Below, piece after piece: positions 9,043 to 17,309 of a stretch of 64,000 nt of DNA (the stretch's first letter is position 1; each line of letters starts with the position of its first letter). The notes under the pieces are model-generated. The model did not search any database. It was given only the letters and a program-made list of their open reading frames with translations, and had not been told where the DNA came from. A program made the translations under genes and the position numbers. Source of the stretch: Parasegetibacter sp. NRK P23 (lineage in GTDB: Bacteria; Bacteroidota; Bacteroidia; Chitinophagales; Chitinophagaceae). Location: NCBI RefSeq assembly GCF_023721715.1, contig NZ_JAMDLG010000001.1, positions 2,953,784-3,017,783 of the forward strand. The letters run 5' to 3'.

Positions 9043-9780
9043 CTATAACGCCTTTGCTTTAGCGATCTTTGATTGCACGCCATTGATATCCTTTACCCAA
9101 CTCACAAGTTCAGGGTCTATCCAGGATAATATGTCAATTGCTGCCGAATAAACATCTTCAACACAGGAGAAATCGATACAGGAGCCCTTAAAACATACTG
9201 GTTCGTTATGGTTTATCCTGTTTCTCATTAATCTTATTTTGGTGAGCCTTTCACTAACCTCCTTTCTTCCATGTCCTGGAGGAAGATGATTAAATGCCTT
9301 TATTGGTCTTCCTAAAAGCAACTTGTAGTGATGCACTTCGAACAAGTCTGTCCAAAAACCTAAAGACTGATCTGAGATGATTTTACCGCTTGAGACAGGG
9401 ATACCCAAACGCCTGAATCTTCTCTCTGATTTCTCGACAGACATTTTCAGAAAATCATTTACCACCCTTACTCCCCTTCTACGATCCATGTAAGTTAGAG
9501 ATGGATCAACCATGAACCCTTTCTTCTGATTAATTATCCAGTCTGCATCCCCAAAATGTGCAGTCAATATGGTATTGATCTGATTTCGCAGGGCCACTTC
9601 CAAAGCCCCTAACAGGGGATGAAAAGATTGCGCGACCCTTAGATTCGCCTTGTAAAGGCTGATTGCCCTGGCCTTACTATTTCCGCTGGCAACCAGGTAT
9701 CTATCAATACGTTGGGGAGAAAAATAAAGTCTTATTTTATTAAACCTCATCAGCAAATTAGTTTTTGCAAAACTCGGCAT
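9043..9780 (-). CDS. Abi-family (AbiD/AbiF-like) protein with HEPN RNase motif
   Basis: A 245-residue protein of the Abi_2 family (PF07751-like). The N-terminus carries SPQRIDRYLVASG and SLYKANLRVAQSFHPLLGALEVALRN, a typical Abi opening. The C-terminal helix has IRLMRNRINHNEP, an R-x4-H HEPN ribonuclease motif (R186, N187, H191) followed by E193. By family knowledge such proteins cut RNA and cause abortive infection or growth arrest. No protein antitoxin neighbours it. Instead the upstream 9785-9879 stretch is densely self-complementary. The gene is a single transcription unit wedged between two catabolic loci, visibly AT-richer than its neighbours, which suggests horizontal arrival (inference). 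No membrane segment or signal is seen. Confidence 0.85.
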   Translation of the reverse strand: MPSFAKTNLLMRFNKIRLYFSPQRIDRYLVASGNSKARAISLYKANLRVAQSFHPLLGALEVALRNQINTILTAHFGDADWIINQKKGFMVDPSLTYMDRRRGVRVVNDFLKMSVEKSERRFRRLGIPVSSGKIISDQSLGFWTDLFEVHHYKLLLGRPIKAFNHLPPGHGRKEVSERLTKIRLMRNRINHNEPVCFKGSCIDFSCVEDVYSAAIDILSWIDPELVSWVKDINGVQSKIAKAKAL

Positions 9781-9784
9781 TAAG

Positions 9785-9850
9785 ACTTAATTTTGCTTCA
9801 TGATGCTTAGTAAAGCCTCTTGCATTCATGCAACGTAACTAAGTTTAAGT
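9785..9850. other. Nested inverted repeats upstream of abi; possible structured RNA
   Basis: Three complementary 6-mers are nested with one centre: ACTTAA (9785-9790) with TTAAGT (9845-9850), CTTAGT (9806-9811) with ACTAAG (9838-9843), and TTGCAT (9820-9825) with ATGCAA (9828-9833), all perfect. They would fold into one long interrupted stem. It lies 5 bases before the Abi start codon. It may be the abi 5' leader, a separate small RNA on either strand, or a protein site. Which strand is transcribed is not visible. Confidence 0.45.
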
Positions 9851-9854
9851 TTTT

Positions 9855-9879
9855 AAAGGGTCGCTTACCGCGGCCCTTT
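9855..9879 (+). terminator. GC-rich hairpin, probable intrinsic terminator
   Basis: AAAGGGTCGC pairs with GCGGCCCTTT (one G-T pair) around a short loop. On the + strand it is followed by AGCTTTTAAT, a weak T-run. It can end a small + strand RNA covering the nested repeats at 9785-9850. Alternatively, read on the - strand, it may end the GH43 transcript, which stops at 9928. Confidence 0.5.
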
Positions 9880-9927
9880 AGCTTTTAATAAAAGTCAGCC
9901 CTAAAGTTTTTTTCCAATTCAAGGGGG

Positions 9928-11262
9928 TCACTCAAACCGAACCCAATCAATTTCCACCGGAGTACCTTGCTTCAGTACCACCACCAGATCGTGTGTGCCC
10001 ACTTCAACACCACTTACCGGAAACTTCATTTCTTTCCAATCTTTCGCGGCGGAAACTTTCATCGTGGAAAGTAAAGCGCCTTGTTCCCCGCCACGTCGCA
10101 ATTCCACAACACCATCTCCATTCGATTGCACGCGCGCAATTATTGAACGGGGCTTTTTCGCGAACACCACTGTATTGTAGCGCAGCCAGGCGCCTTCTTT
10201 TCCCAGCACAGCCTTCCATCCGTTCCAACGCACCGCGGTATCAACGAAAGCGATTTGAACACCTTCCCCGCTAATGGCACTGTAACGGTCCAGTTGTATA
10301 TGAGAAGTAGCTTTTGAAACACCAACACCTCTTAGTGTGGGGACCACTTTCTTTATGGTACCATCTTCATTAAAACTTACACGGTCCACACGGATAGAAC
10401 GGTTCTTATCGAATTCAGGAGAAAGATCATTGTGGTGATAGAAAAGGTACCATTGTCCTTTGAAAGGCAGCAGCGAATGGTGGTTGGTCCAGCAGCCCGT
10501 GGGCGATTCATCCATGATCACACCGGTTACAGTGAACGGGCCTTCGGGTGTTTTTCCCACCGCGTACTCCAGTCTTTCAATCTTGTTTTCCACGTGGGGA
10601 TACGTGAGGTAGTAAATACCGTTTCTTTCAAAAACGAATGGTCCTTCCTTCAATCCTTTTTCAGGAAGATTCGGGATAATCTTTGGTTCCGAAGCCAGTT
10701 CCAGCATATTCTCCTTCAGTTTCGCGACATAAATATGTCCCTGCGACCAGTAGAGATAAGCCTGTCCATCTTTATCGATGAACACGTTGGGATCAATGCC
10801 GTTCACGCCTTTGATGGGCAACTTTTCAGGCACGAAGGGGCCGGTGGGTTTATCGGACACCGCCACACCAATTTTAAATCCCCTGCCACTGGTTGTATCA
10901 ACGGGAGTAGAGGGAAAATAGAAATAATACTTCCCGTTTCTGAACACACAATCGGGTGCCCACATACTGTAACTTTCGGGCTTCACCCAATCCACTTTAT
11001 CCTGGCTCACGATCACACCATGATCGGTCCATTCGGTGAGATCAGGCGAAGAAAAAACATGGTAATCGGCCATGCAAAACCAGCCGGGTCGCCCCCTGCC
11101 TTCGGTGCAGGGAATATCATGGGAAGGATAAACATATATGCGGTCGCCGAATACGCGTGCGGTGGGGTCGGCGGTGAACTGGTTCGTGATGAATGGGTTT
11201 TGTGCCCTGGCGGATAAGATGGCGACAACACCAAGTAAGGTAAAAAGCAATCTCTTCTTCAT
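9928..11262 (-). CDS. GH43 glycosidase with C-terminal CBM6-like domain
   Basis: A secreted protein of about 444 residues. The start chosen (MKKRLLFTLLGVVAILSARAQ) gives a clean signal peptide; ORF extensions upstream lack one. The five-bladed GH43 domain shows the three acids: Asp in FTADPTARV, Asp in NGIDPNVF and Glu in LKEGPFVF. The last 130 or so residues, ending VEIDWVRFE, form a CBM6-like beta-sandwich. It should release arabinofuranose or xylose from arabinoxylan fragments; which one cannot be told by eye. It is its own transcription unit: a terminator at 11404-11436 separates it from the SusC/D operon and a promoter-like -7 box lies at 11349. Confidence 0.88.
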   Translation of the reverse strand: MKKRLLFTLLGVVAILSARAQNPFITNQFTADPTARVFGDRIYVYPSHDIPCTEGRGRPGWFCMADYHVFSSPDLTEWTDHGVIVSQDKVDWVKPESYSMWAPDCVFRNGKYYFYFPSTPVDTTSGRGFKIGVAVSDKPTGPFVPEKLPIKGVNGIDPNVFIDKDGQAYLYWSQGHIYVAKLKENMLELASEPKIIPNLPEKGLKEGPFVFERNGIYYLTYPHVENKIERLEYAVGKTPEGPFTVTGVIMDESPTGCWTNHHSLLPFKGQWYLFYHHNDLSPEFDKNRSIRVDRVSFNEDGTIKKVVPTLRGVGVSKATSHIQLDRYSAISGEGVQIAFVDTAVRWNGWKAVLGKEGAWLRYNTVVFAKKPRSIIARVQSNGDGVVELRRGGEQGALLSTMKVSAAKDWKEMKFPVSGVEVGTHDLVVVLKQGTPVEIDWVRFE

Positions 11263-11348
11263 GTTTACAAAATTGCAGAACAGCATACGCATATACACTC
11301 AATGTTAAGTGGCTAAAACACTGTTCCTGTGTGGCAAATAACACCATT

Positions 11349-11387
11349 CAAATGTAACGAATCCATCTCAAAAGAAACCGATTGCAT
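11349..11387 (-). promoter_or_regulatory. Promoter -7 box and operator-like motif before GH43
   Basis: On the minus strand TACATTTG (11349-11356) matches the Bacteroidota -7 consensus TAnnTTTG. ATGCAATCGGTTT (11375-11387, minus strand) covers where the -33 element would be. The same ATGC(A/T)A(T/C)CG core occurs three times at 22536-22774 in front of the SusC operon, so it is a candidate shared operator. Confidence 0.4.
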
Positions 11388-11403
11388 TTCGAGAAAAGCG
11401 CAT

Positions 11404-11436
11404 AAAAAAACCCAGCGGAGAGAACGCCGCCGGGTT
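11404..11436 (-). terminator. Rho-independent terminator of the tandem SusC/D operon
   Basis: Read on the minus strand, a stem AACCCGGCGG / CCGCTGGGTT (one mismatch) is followed by a run of seven T (A-run 11404-11410 on the + strand). It lies about 110 bases after the stop of the DUF5627-type gene and closes the operon that starts near 22349. Confidence 0.8.
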
Positions 11437-11548
11437 GCGATTGAATTGAGATAAAACTGCTACATAAAACAGTATCGTAAGTAAGAAGGACAACATGTTT
11501 CCATATTATCCTTCCATAACAAGCATCGGAAGATTAAGGGGTGACCGG

Positions 11549-12583
11549 TTATTTTAATACTGGTGTGAAGTACTGAGGCGACACGGCTCTGTCGCGCATT
11601 ACCAGTGTATCTTTTCCTACCACGGTCATCTGGGGATGATCAATGGTATATTCGAGATACAATGCGTCGCGGTCGATGTTTCCCCAACTTTTCTTCTCCC
11701 CTTTTTTAACGAATTTACCTTTGCCGGTAGCGGTGTACCCTGTACCTGCGGCGGAGATCACACATTCTCCTGTTTTGTCATCAAATGTAAGGCGGAGGTT
11801 CATCGTTTGGTTCGCGTTGTTCGCTCCGGCAATAGCGATCGGTAAATCCACAATATTCAGCGCTCTGGTGGTGAGGAGCTTTACTTCATCCTGCTCAACA
11901 TAGTCTTTTCTGCGCACCACATTGCGGGTAAGCGTAGGATATGCCGGTTTACCTTCAATGGCATCTACGCCCCTGCGCAGGTAGTTGCCATGCCATGGGT
12001 TCACAAATTTCACCACATAAACAGTGTAATCCTGTGGCTTCACGCCCCAGTTGAACGCGTTTACCGGGTTGGGATTATCCACGATGGCGCGGCCTCTCAG
12101 AATAGAATCCGCACCGGTAACGCTAGTCATCTTCAACGGAATCGCATAAGTATTCGTGAGCGCTTTCGGGTCGGCGAAAAACGCATCGGTAAACTGAACG
12201 TTCACGCCCTCCAGCAATTTACCTGCGGGGATGCGGATTTCAGGTGCCGCCAGGCTGTAATAGCTGGCAGGCATAGGCACTACGGGATTCACGTTATCAA
12301 AGAAAAGGTTGTTACAGAGGGTTTCATCCACCGTTACGCCGATCACCACATCGTTCCTGTTTTCTCTTACGCCCCCCATGGTGGCCTTGATACTCACCTT
12401 ACGTTCGTTGTCCAGACTGTTATCAAAATTCAGGTCCTCTCCGAGCACGATGGTCCTGATGGGAAACTGGCTCGCGAAGTAAACGGTTTTATAGTCGTAA
12501 TCAGGATATGTAACAGCTTTATTACATGAAACAAGCGCACTGGCGGCAATCAATAGACCTGCAAAAAACTTATTCGTATTCAT
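11549..12583 (-). CDS. DUF1735/DUF5627-type surface glycan-binding lipoprotein
   Basis: A 344-residue lipoprotein with signal MNTNKFFAGLLIAASALVSC, the Cys being the lipid anchor. The N-terminal third has the DUF1735 pattern (YDYKTVYFASQFPIRTIVLGED and RIPAGKLLEGVNVQF). The C-terminal half (NLRLTFDDKTGECVISAAG and ALYLEYTIDH) looks like the DUF5627 lipocalin-like beta-barrel. It is the last gene of the tandem SusC/D operon, 39 bases after SusD. Proteins in this position act as accessory surface glycan-binding proteins, like SusE/SusF (family knowledge). No catalytic residues are expected. Ligand unknown; arabinoxylan fragments fit the context. Confidence 0.82.
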   Translation of the reverse strand: MNTNKFFAGLLIAASALVSCNKAVTYPDYDYKTVYFASQFPIRTIVLGEDLNFDNSLDNERKVSIKATMGGVRENRNDVVIGVTVDETLCNNLFFDNVNPVVPMPASYYSLAAPEIRIPAGKLLEGVNVQFTDAFFADPKALTNTYAIPLKMTSVTGADSILRGRAIVDNPNPVNAFNWGVKPQDYTVYVVKFVNPWHGNYLRRGVDAIEGKPAYPTLTRNVVRRKDYVEQDEVKLLTTRALNIVDLPIAIAGANNANQTMNLRLTFDDKTGECVISAAGTGYTATGKGKFVKKGEKKSWGNIDRDALYLEYTIDHPQMTVVGKDTLVMRDRAVSPQYFTPVLK

Positions 12584-12622
12584 GTTAATGATAATTGATA
12601 GTTTAAAATCTGGTGTTGACGC

Positions 12623-14401
12623 TTACCGCCATTGCCTGTTTTGTTTGAGGTTGCTGAACTTCAACACTTCCGAGAAAGGTATTGGTCCGTAGTACATGTA
12701 GTCTTCGAATACCCTTGGTTCTACTACGATTGGCGTATAAACAGCGGCGTTCACATCCATGCCACGGGCGGTTTCATTCAGGCTCGCCTTCCAGCGGCGG
12801 AGGTCCCAGAAACGGAAGCTTTCAAAGCAAAGTTCCAGGCGTCGTTCGTTGCGGATCAACTCGCGCATAAGGTTCTGGTCATTCTTACATGCTTCCAGGT
12901 AAGCGTCGCCGTTGGTTGTACCCACTCCGGCCCTTCTTCTGATGGCCTTGATTACATCGTAGGCGGAGAACGCGTTGGTACCGCCGTTGGTGGGGCCCCA
13001 TGCTTCGTTGGCCGCTTCAGCGTAGTTGAGATAGATTTCAGTATAACGGATTCTCGGGTAGTAACGCCTCCTGTTGGCGGTAGCGCCTGGTCTGCGGTTC
13101 ACATCCTGGCGCAGGCGCTTCTTCATGTAATAGCCTGTCCTGGTAGAGTTTGTCCGAACATTGATGCCATCGTCGGAACCGGATCCACTTCCCGTTAAAA
13201 TCACAGGATTGTTGAAACCTACGGTATTCCCATTGTACACGATGTATTTGGCCAACCGCGGATCTCTTCCCGCGTAAGGGTTAGCGGGATCATAATTGCT
13301 GAGGTTACTGCTGATGGGATAACCGTTTGCCATGGGAAACGCGTCCACGAGGTTTTGTGTGGGATTCATACGACCGTTTCCAAACTGGCTGGGCGGGTAG
13401 TGTTGAATTTCCTGCTCATTGTTATCGCCAACAAAGTTTTCTCTCCAGATCATTTCGGGCGGGTTATTGCCGTTGCTGAGTCCGTCAATTTGTGACCTGT
13501 TATCATAATACGTACCTCCGTCGTTGGGCAACGCGTTGGCGCCGCCTTTATGCCTTATCACCGCGGCAGCGTAGTTCGCGGCGGAGTCCCAGCGCGCGGT
13601 ATTGGAAACGTGTTGAAAAGCGGGACTGGCCGCAAGTAAACCGGCTCTTGCCCTTATGGACCTCGCGATCAAACCATTGAACAACTGATTGGAGTATTGA
13701 CCCATTACCCGGTTGTACACATTCACATTTACCGTAACGGAACGGAACTGATCCGGCACCCGGCCGGTTAGGGTATTGAGATCCCCATACTCCATGGGCA
13801 GCATGCTCTGGGCACTGTCCAGGTCCTTATAAATTTGCTCCATGCAAGCAGCGAACGTCGCTCTTGGTGTGTTGTATTCATCTACAGGACTTTCCACCGT
13901 GAGCAGTTTTGTAATGATGGGAACGCCCATCAGTTGCCCGTCATCGGTGAACCCGGCGTGCGCACGCAACAGGAAGTACATGTACATGGCACGCAAACCG
14001 TAAGCCTCCCCTTTCATTCTCATTCTGAAAAGAGTATTCGCTTCTTTATCCGCGGCAAATTTTACGGAGTCCACATTCGCGAGGAAGAGGTTAATGTATT
14101 GCATGGCGCCATAAGACTGGTTCCATACGGAAAGCGGGTTGTTGTTCGCCGTCCATGAGCCTGTGGCCACCAATGCAAAGGGATTGATCCTGTCGTTGGT
14201 TACGGCATCATCCGTCGCATACTCACTGTTGTCGTAATACCCCGGAATAGAACGGTAAGCGTTCATGATAAAGCCCTGGGCGTAGCCTCCGTCCTCATAC
14301 ATTTGCTCTACCGTTCTGCGGTTCTCCTCATCGGGTTCCAGCGCTTTTTTGCAGCCCGCCAGGGAGATCGCAGCAATTATAATCAGCAGAAAATTTCTCA
14401 T
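12623..14401 (-). CDS. SusD/RagB-family lipoprotein (second pair)
   Basis: A 592-residue SusD homologue. Signal and lipobox are MRNFLLIIIAAISLAGC, followed by KKALEPDEENRRTVEQMYEDG. TPR-type helices follow (MRMKGEAYGLRAMYMYFLLRAHAG), then the C-terminal family signatures YTEIYLNYAEAANEAWG and NERRLELCFESFRFWDLRRW. It is the lid of the SusC that ends 22 bases upstream. It shares only the general fold with the other SusD at 17310, so the two pairs probably bind different parts or sizes of one glycan (inference). Confidence 0.93.
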   Translation of the reverse strand: MRNFLLIIIAAISLAGCKKALEPDEENRRTVEQMYEDGGYAQGFIMNAYRSIPGYYDNSEYATDDAVTNDRINPFALVATGSWTANNNPLSVWNQSYGAMQYINLFLANVDSVKFAADKEANTLFRMRMKGEAYGLRAMYMYFLLRAHAGFTDDGQLMGVPIITKLLTVESPVDEYNTPRATFAACMEQIYKDLDSAQSMLPMEYGDLNTLTGRVPDQFRSVTVNVNVYNRVMGQYSNQLFNGLIARSIRARAGLLAASPAFQHVSNTARWDSAANYAAAVIRHKGGANALPNDGGTYYDNRSQIDGLSNGNNPPEMIWRENFVGDNNEQEIQHYPPSQFGNGRMNPTQNLVDAFPMANGYPISSNLSNYDPANPYAGRDPRLAKYIVYNGNTVGFNNPVILTGSGSGSDDGINVRTNSTRTGYYMKKRLRQDVNRRPGATANRRRYYPRIRYTEIYLNYAEAANEAWGPTNGGTNAFSAYDVIKAIRRRAGVGTTNGDAYLEACKNDQNLMRELIRNERRLELCFESFRFWDLRRWKASLNETARGMDVNAAVYTPIVVEPRVFEDYMYYGPIPFSEVLKFSNLKQNRQWR

Positions 14402-14423
14402 ATAGTTCGCACTTTAATATTCG

Positions 14424-17291
14424 TTAAAAAGAAGCCCTCACACCCAGGTTAAAAAAGCGGTATTGCGGGGGCGCTCCAATATTGGTTTCCATTAAACGGC
14501 GCTCTTTGGACACCACCAGCAGGTTGTCAGCCAGTCCGTACACGCTCAGCCCACGTACAAAAGAGCCCTTAAACATTTCCTGGTCGAAATCGTATGTAAG
14601 CTGCACCCTGTTGAGGTTGAACCTGTTGTTTTTATAGATCCAGAAAGTGGAGTTCTGGTAATTGTTGTTGCCGGAGCCTGCCGTAAGCCTGGGGTAAGTA
14701 GCGGTATTGGCTGTTGCTTCTGTCCAGCGGCCCAACACCTGTTCGGAGAATTTACCGGTTCCCCTCACCCAGAAATAAGAACTGTTTTTGAAGGCGATCG
14801 CGCCATTCTGGCCATTACCCAAAGCAAAAAGTGTAAGGTTCTTGTACTTGAGTGTAAGATTAATACCATAAGAGAAAGGACTTGCGCCCCAACCGTATTT
14901 GCCCAGTTCAACCTGGTCGCGGTAATCGATAATGCCATCCTGGTTCACATCTTTGTATTTGATGTCTCCCGGTCTTACTTCTCCGCCAAAAGTCTGGAGG
15001 GCATGGCCGTCTATCTCCGCCTGGTTGCGGAAGAAACCTTCGCTTACGTAACCTCTTGCCACGTCGATGCTTTTCCCGGCGGCGTACAATGCTTCTTCGG
15101 GCTGAATTTCATCCCTGAAAAGCACTTCTGAAGAAAACAGCATTCCCGTAAAGCCAACGGAGTATTGCAACTGACCGATCTTATTGTTCACATTCAATCC
15201 AAAATCAAATCCGGAGCGTCTTTCACTGTTGCTGTTGAGCCAGTTACGGAAATCGCCGGAACCTGAGAAGAAAGAAGGATAAATGGTATTTCCTCTTGAA
15301 AGCAGGCCTTTGGTATCCTGGGTGAAATAGTTTACATCGAGGGTTATAAGGTTTTTAAACAGCGAGGCGTCGAACCCTGCCCTGAATTCATTTCTTTGAA
15401 TGAAAGTAAGGTTGGGGTTGGCTCCTCTTCCGGAAAGCGTGGTGAAACCGCCGGAAGTACCGTCGCGCCAGGGGTACCAGCCGGCAAGATCGCCGCTGTT
15501 GCCGTAATAGCTGGCATACAGGTAATAATCGGTAGGCTCGTTGTTCGGCCTCACTCCCGTGATATCGAGGTCCTGCTTAACGGAAGCGTAAGAAGCGAAC
15601 AGTTTCAGGTTGTCGATAAAGCTGATATTGTTTTTGAAGAAATCCTCGTCGCTGATGCGCCATCCCGCGGTGAGGGTTGGAGAAATCCCTGCCCTGTTGC
15701 CCGGTGCAAGTTTGGGAGAGTTCACCAAAGCGCCCGTAAAATCGAGGTAGTACTTCTGCATGTAGTTGTATGCCGCGCGCAACCCCAGGTTCGCGTTCCT
15801 GATGGGATGGTAATCGCTTCCCCCTTCATTGTCCACATCGCTGGAGAAAGTTGTAGTGTACCACCAGCCCATTAAGGAAGAATTAAAGTTATGCCGCTGC
15901 GCGAAAGAGCGGTCGTAGTTCAACTGCGCGCGCATGGAGGTGGTCTGGGTATAAGTAGTACGTCCAATGGATTCACTGGTCGTATTCAGGTCGTTGTTGA
16001 ACCTGTCGAGGCGCGTGATCACATCTTCCCCATTAATCCGTTCCCAGGTGGGCCTGTAAACCGCGTAAGTAACCTGGTAGGCTTCGGAATAAAGGGAAGA
16101 GTAGTCCATGCTGTACGCCGTTTTAAATGACAATCCTTTCAGCAGATTGCTCAGGTCCGCATTGGCGCCCACATTAAAGAGGAAAGTGCGGTACTTGGTT
16201 TTGATGTACCCTGCCGCAAGCATATCCGTAATGGAGTTGGTAAGGTTTCCGGCCTGACCACCCAGCAGGTACTTCCCATCAATCACAAAGTTACTGTTGT
16301 TCACGATCGTTTGCAGGTCCGCGTTATTGGGATCAAACTTATCGATCGGCACCAATGGGATATACCTGTTGAAGTTCCCGTTCACGGAAGCGGATTCTCC
16401 CCAGAAGTTACCCCTTCCGGTATAGTTATCAGACACGTTCGCCACGATATCCGTAGACGCGGTAAGCCATTTGTTCAGGTTCATATCCACGTTACCACGG
16501 ATCTTAAAGGAGAAGTCGTTATTTTTCTTTGTTTCTCCATAGTTCATAAGGCTTCCGTTTGTAGACAAACCTATGTTCGTATAATACCTGGCATTTTCGT
16601 TACCGCCTGAAATTTCAGTGGTAAGATCGGTTCTTGAAAAAGCTTTTTTCAGGTATTCATCACTGAAGTAGTTGATATCGGGAAACCTGTAGCCGTAATT
16701 GCCCGACCGCGTACTGTCGATAGCACCTTGCGTATATCCCGCACCGGGTGTAAAAGCATTGTCGTTCATCAACGCTTCGTTGTAAAGCGTCATATAATCG
16801 GCGGCGTTCAGGTATTTGGGATAGCTTTTGGGTGTAAACATGCCGGTGTTGGCCCTTACATCTATTGAAAGCGGCTTAATGGTTCCGCGCTTTGTGGTGA
16901 TGAGTACAGCGCCTTTAGCCGCGTTGTTTCCATATAGTACCACTGCGCTTGCTGCTTTCAACACGGTAATGGATTCCACTTCCACCATGCGTACTTCAGA
17001 CGCCTGGCGGGGAACACCATCCACGAGAATAAGCGGCGCTTGTCCCCACACACTACCGGTATAACCGGGCACCAAACTCGCGAGGTTATCCAGGCTGCTA
17101 ACGCCATAACTTTTTTTCAGCAGTTCAGTTACATTAATGGTACTTACACCTCCCAGCAGGTCCTTTTGTGCCACGGTGCCAAAAGCTATATTTACCAGAC
17201 TGTCTTTATTGTCCTGTGCCTGCAAACCCATGGCGCTGCATAAAGCCATAGAGAGCGCGATATAGGAACCCTTTATATTTTTGCAAATCAT
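14424..17291 (-). CDS. SusC-like TonB-dependent receptor without N-terminal extension domain
   Basis: A 955-residue receptor, about 100 residues shorter than the SusC proteins at 19221 and 45883. After the signal peptide (ending GLQAQ) the plug begins almost at once: FGTVAQKDLLGGVSTINVTELL, LILVDGVPR, VESITVLKAASAVVLYG and GAVLITTKRG. The carboxypeptidase-D-like regulatory domain that normally precedes the plug is absent. The barrel ends FFNLGVRASF and is complete. It lies between the two SusD genes of the operon (19 bases after one, 22 before the other). It should import oligosaccharides with its SusD partner at 12623. Tandem SusC/D pairs are known in loci for branched plant glycans such as arabinan. 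Confidence 0.92.
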   Translation of the reverse strand: MICKNIKGSYIALSMALCSAMGLQAQDNKDSLVNIAFGTVAQKDLLGGVSTINVTELLKKSYGVSSLDNLASLVPGYTGSVWGQAPLILVDGVPRQASEVRMVEVESITVLKAASAVVLYGNNAAKGAVLITTKRGTIKPLSIDVRANTGMFTPKSYPKYLNAADYMTLYNEALMNDNAFTPGAGYTQGAIDSTRSGNYGYRFPDINYFSDEYLKKAFSRTDLTTEISGGNENARYYTNIGLSTNGSLMNYGETKKNNDFSFKIRGNVDMNLNKWLTASTDIVANVSDNYTGRGNFWGESASVNGNFNRYIPLVPIDKFDPNNADLQTIVNNSNFVIDGKYLLGGQAGNLTNSITDMLAAGYIKTKYRTFLFNVGANADLSNLLKGLSFKTAYSMDYSSLYSEAYQVTYAVYRPTWERINGEDVITRLDRFNNDLNTTSESIGRTTYTQTTSMRAQLNYDRSFAQRHNFNSSLMGWWYTTTFSSDVDNEGGSDYHPIRNANLGLRAAYNYMQKYYLDFTGALVNSPKLAPGNRAGISPTLTAGWRISDEDFFKNNISFIDNLKLFASYASVKQDLDITGVRPNNEPTDYYLYASYYGNSGDLAGWYPWRDGTSGGFTTLSGRGANPNLTFIQRNEFRAGFDASLFKNLITLDVNYFTQDTKGLLSRGNTIYPSFFSGSGDFRNWLNSNSERRSGFDFGLNVNNKIGQLQYSVGFTGMLFSSEVLFRDEIQPEEALYAAGKSIDVARGYVSEGFFRNQAEIDGHALQTFGGEVRPGDIKYKDVNQDGIIDYRDQVELGKYGWGASPFSYGINLTLKYKNLTLFALGNGQNGAIAFKNSSYFWVRGTGKFSEQVLGRWTEATANTATYPRLTAGSGNNNYQNSTFWIYKNNRFNLNRVQLTYDFDQEMFKGSFVRGLSVYGLADNLLVVSKERRLMETNIGAPPQYRFFNLGVRASF

Positions 17292-17309
17292 TTTTTCAAA
17301 TTTTAATTT

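Noticed and set aside
9928-11298. GH43 start at 11298
   Set aside because: The upstream start is a GTG and adds a non-signal extension; the ATG at 11262 gives a clean signal peptide.
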